From: CBDCWQ01 sp965223435
Lineage (GTDB): Bacteria; Myxococcota; Kuafuiibacteriia; Kuafuiibacteriales; Kuafuiibacteriaceae
Reading direction: 5' to 3'
Assembly: GCA_965223435.1 (NCBI GenBank)
Contig: CBDCWQ010000017.1
Span: forward strand, 248,001 to 312,000
DNA: 64,000 nt
Of the stretch, positions 63,301 through 64,000 are shown in pieces; within the stretch, counting starts at the first letter, position 1; every line of letters begins with the position of its first letter. The notes under the pieces are model-generated. The model was not told the origin of the DNA, did not search any database, and saw only the letters and a list, made by a program, of their open reading frames with translations. The position numbers and the translations under genes were made by a program.

Positions 63301-64000
63301 CGCGCAAGGCACTTTCGATCCATTGTTGTTTTCGCGCGTCGAGTTTTGGCGAACCTGGAGACTCTGGTCCACCGCTTTTGAGGGTCTCCTCCAGGATGTC
63401 GGATGTTGCCTCATCCCACAGTCCCAAGAAAATTCCGTCCCGAAGTTCATCTCGCCATACCTGAATCTCATCGACCTTGGTGAGACCGAGAGGTTCTGCA
63501 TGGGACAGGGCATGGTTGAGGACGCTGAGAACGTCCAGATTGTGTTCGGTCACCACATTGCTTGCTTTGACGGGCTCCTTGAGCGCCGCCCATGTCTTTT
63601 CTGAAATCTCCGTGTTGCGCCAAGCCTGATCTGCCGTTGCTTTAAGCAAGCACGCCTCGCCCATCGTGCACACCTTGACCTCTGAGGGGTCGCCATAAGC
63701 ATCGTAGCCGATGGTGTCCAAAATGCTGTAGTAGGCCCACCGTTCCTCCGCATTTTCGGTCACGGGCTGACCGCTGGTTTCAAGCAGCTGGGAAGGCTTA
63801 TCAGCAAGTTCGAGCCCTTGAGTGGTCCAACCTGCGGTCATCAGGCTGAGTGTGTGCCCATTTTCGGAGGTGAACCGCCGACGGTGATCCGCCAAACCCT
63901 GGAGGGCTGCGCCATAACAACCGCGAAACCATGCCTGCTCCTCTGTGTCCTCGAGGGTGCGAAATGCATCGGAGACAATGAACGATCCAATTCCGTGAAT
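57344..64000 (-). CDS. Giant secreted-family protein, paralogue of 5913-11828 (N-terminus outside window)
   Basis: At least 2218 aa; the frame is open to the right edge, so the start is missing. The edge codons (IHGIGSFIVSDAFRTLEDTE) align with VVHGLGSFITSDAYATLRSD of the giant at 5913. The match continues through YYSILDTIGYDAYG, VVTEHNLDVLSVLNHAL, NCSWLALAVN, NTFRDPYINPSKLQETSYHL and TRLASSTAVIWFVDVHDAL. After about residue 440 the two diverge and this protein is longer, with further helical-repeat segments, an HTH-like stretch near 60350-60470 (RFAESANLNPATVHNSLRTG) and an unrelated C-terminus. No module A/B is seen. Probably exported like its paralogue, but its signal peptide is not visible. 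Function unknown. It converges with the TSP3 gene, leaving 157 bp of non-coding DNA. Confidence 0.85.
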   Translation of the reverse strand: MHGIGSFIVSDAFRTLEDTEEQAWFRGCYGAALQGLADHRRRFTSENGHTLSLMTAGWTTQGLELADKPSQLLETSGQPVTENAEERWAYYSILDTIGYDAYGDPSEVKVCTMGEACLLKATADQAWRNTEISEKTWAALKEPVKASNVVTEHNLDVLSVLNHALSHAEPLGLTKVDEIQVWRDELRDGIFLGLWDEATSDILEETLKSGGPESPGSPKLDARKQQWIESALRAPASSPMGRVVTGGQFEADGSFVQSPHTAIDNCSWLALAVNYSVLEVSAGGAEGASPARRSETEASFQAQDPGSPSIYVDRLGQCLRYTVVRFTKKLAFGGPGSAYYGTHYFQNTFRDPYINPSKLQETSYHLEATMGLILGLHRFVEAYPEAPHADALKDESIRLWAGAQAFVRDHGFPYSSERIQDLSTRLASSTAVIWFVDVHDALQGRAQDLDRPLLDYAQDIKPLALVEAAHDSQAKLDRTDRGADPADRVLSGRSIDDVPYTFVEEQAWAIVSRLNRSGRARNRDDDPTIRRWLRGLLEVRIGGSQSEGKKIDGPEVLFPTVVHADTGEPLVGDYDTATQMWVYYALARALVHLQNQDDGLVEEIRNVLKMGLGGMLSQPPSSASGLLAGLFPHEMAPGAPEEAKGTALSFDNAAAFFALTQAAEALSQDRQEPPVGTQVNIEVPTHGADEIFAQRLMEHLAILEPRVVELCGNGGAPLYSISERDGPQAVEHTPRSRKIYALCSLFASYTGRWEAQQSLLAGLSNLPDHSMELISRNRARVFAKTEEPSSDRRGPVPEVVGTKDAWAAYGLPILARRGAKNFDPRQESLALFELMKLHRQAPDALPRHLAYTLAYAPMGVLGVASGPMVLEARSYGLHAQGPIDPEAFEHQIQNRIQDTIFALLASEFQPYRFDTLFKEILRLRFLRQTRPLDASDWDDLPSRFLRTHYPDLIEETSYALTHLCTMPPEVALVETAVLEAYLGMPCTLAETTLRALLTKRQGSDEDALNTLLSYRKQEEVWALTRTIETIFRNLGSNKLERQEVLALGEVGAHFADTTSVDLLLQAEPLSLRNDAGPLEVQEGLRFRFQDALKKRLEAMLGEPLAPKPRVVFEQRGIDPIEVFHTESPQYWKRASLEVRVLQDHADHPGVEWRQNGRPASASQFLLTTNQIQRARALRQLINAQAEGHLPRFAESANLNPATVHNSLRTGVVTRDHFEQLAKAQSLDAIESKNWARELNLVDAPQEEPASVQIPAFPGAPFLLGGLQTQPLFDPRMLFSGMTEGALNPGPESALGVTMGLQFAKEFGARELLRLALVEIAATGVFTAVTGEIHQEEIDALVDQIFADENHNVVVVEQGADFQVPSDFRYIGFTPSVGEPDPSDYYTLPREFLAQNPPHWEQALSLGIIANLGFGIDDAHQEQALAAEALRENAHGRFPRDVILVHTTDGIELFQRWGLNLSWDTFWQSPRGVVLYIHADQRPPSLVHSQPGVWNNWYSKEITSQDIPEAHRAAYVHWLHQWLLDTLLGQPRCKTVRFSQEECARSPVSWNDWRHQVKNLMASGANGPEGSDPLSGTRGPPPENPSENKTDSLESLKSSAHQISNSLGDFPLPEDQKKALSTRFGFDGQIRIAANSLTDGELREARSLFFARPDDIPADLIQVYSPRQQTFFVFPAALHDYWALIDTRGALVLGLTQLPDMFEEASMVSGLHQRVDQTFIPVLLHDEVAMGDKFGEVHDGLGIKLRSDPLEEYLAFEETYAHEQFLAVKAKLGEVERSSLLYLSDVPLSDGDLVARANAQPKGQAAVQLYFETKSKLHPGIYVVFAIDRLPPNKSQLGPRNLIAMSGSEDPLEEEANTLQLIDDYGIWRLRVPQKNGSVRIYNPLLESISGRFVWSDKPLDDLEELELHDPFQHPGPGSKPGQGETAESKSMAAALDAFYASILVKNSRPDHPLKLRGVIVKNTLGVVPEIEIPDLELLAPGTHRGTTVLNLKSFHALEDWGYHVLMAHLKSIGAPLNDPVYALQGEHYEATDGTDIVSSAHMNISDGNARFEIEWSIEFTPKNYGRSLERTSGTSDFTDPSSATADRLDRVGTALQTIFSELQHAHSSLSAIQEEGHSGKLRAILHKLIARTARPTTALSAFMSASHSTKLHESALSDDLFQIIRGLGILLNGKKELDHRSPPQTARFVGEKLLKMLASMMEWTEDGLKNFEAYRSSL

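Noticed and set aside
1..64000. CRISPR arrays, rRNA, tRNA, prophage or integron attachment sites
   Set aside because: No regularly spaced direct repeats, no rRNA/tRNA sequence and no phage structural or integrase gene were found; the repeats seen are coding repeats or IS ends.

Overview
The window looks like chromosomal DNA of a GC-rich, Gram-negative, predatory or social-type deltaproteobacterium, most likely Myxococcota. The signs are a MYXO-CTERM-like tail, an FHA-type and a PilZ-type sigma-54 activator, a Ser/Thr kinase with a PEGA-like tail, many lipoproteins with FG-GAP, LamG, beta-propeller and thrombospondin-type-3 (TSP3) repeats, and a PSD1-like/DUF1501 pair. No rRNA, tRNA, CRISPR array or phage module was found. 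Family names come from reading the proteins by eye; no database search was possible.

Layout. 1-154: the 5' end of a secreted protein gene leaving the left edge. 392-4009: a DUF1501 Tat-exported protein and a CxxCH lipoprotein. 4431-5414: a lipoprotein. 5913-11828: a giant (about 1971 aa) secreted protein. 11911-15982: hrpB, a MAPEG protein and an unknown protein. 16202-17374: a metzincin lipoprotein and a small secreted protein. 17698-22423: an operon of ECF sigma factor, single-TM DUF4384-like protein, caspase-like protease fused to a predicted outer-membrane barrel, and a LamG lipoprotein. 22699-26655: PilZ- and FHA-type sigma-54 activators separated by an IS200/IS605 element. 26763-33562: an operon of envelope proteins ending in a Ser/Thr kinase. 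33812-40160: a membrane protein, a START protein, a lipoprotein, glnS, a DUF1207 protein and a eukaryotic-type hexokinase, with a large perfect palindrome between the last two.

40339-49486 is the accessory part. It holds a histidine kinase/PP2C pair that looks like one ancestral kinase-receiver-phosphatase gene broken by a deletion, a DUF222-HNH endonuclease with a 52-bp tandem duplication in its 3' end, and a decayed reverse-transcriptase gene split by a complete 3322-bp IS66-type element with an 8-bp target duplication. A DUF7668 gene with a disrupted partner follows. 49866-57186 encodes an OmpA-type porin with TSP3 repeats and a 1787-aa TSP3 surface protein with nested repeats. 57344-64000 is a second giant protein, a paralogue of the one at 5913, cut by the right edge.

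Two items stand out. First, the giant proteins at 5913 and 57344, and probably the fragment at 1-154, form one undescribed-looking secreted family with a shared N-terminal half and divergent C-termini. Second, the sigma factor/caspase-barrel operon looks like an envelope-linked regulatory system built around a caspase-like protease.
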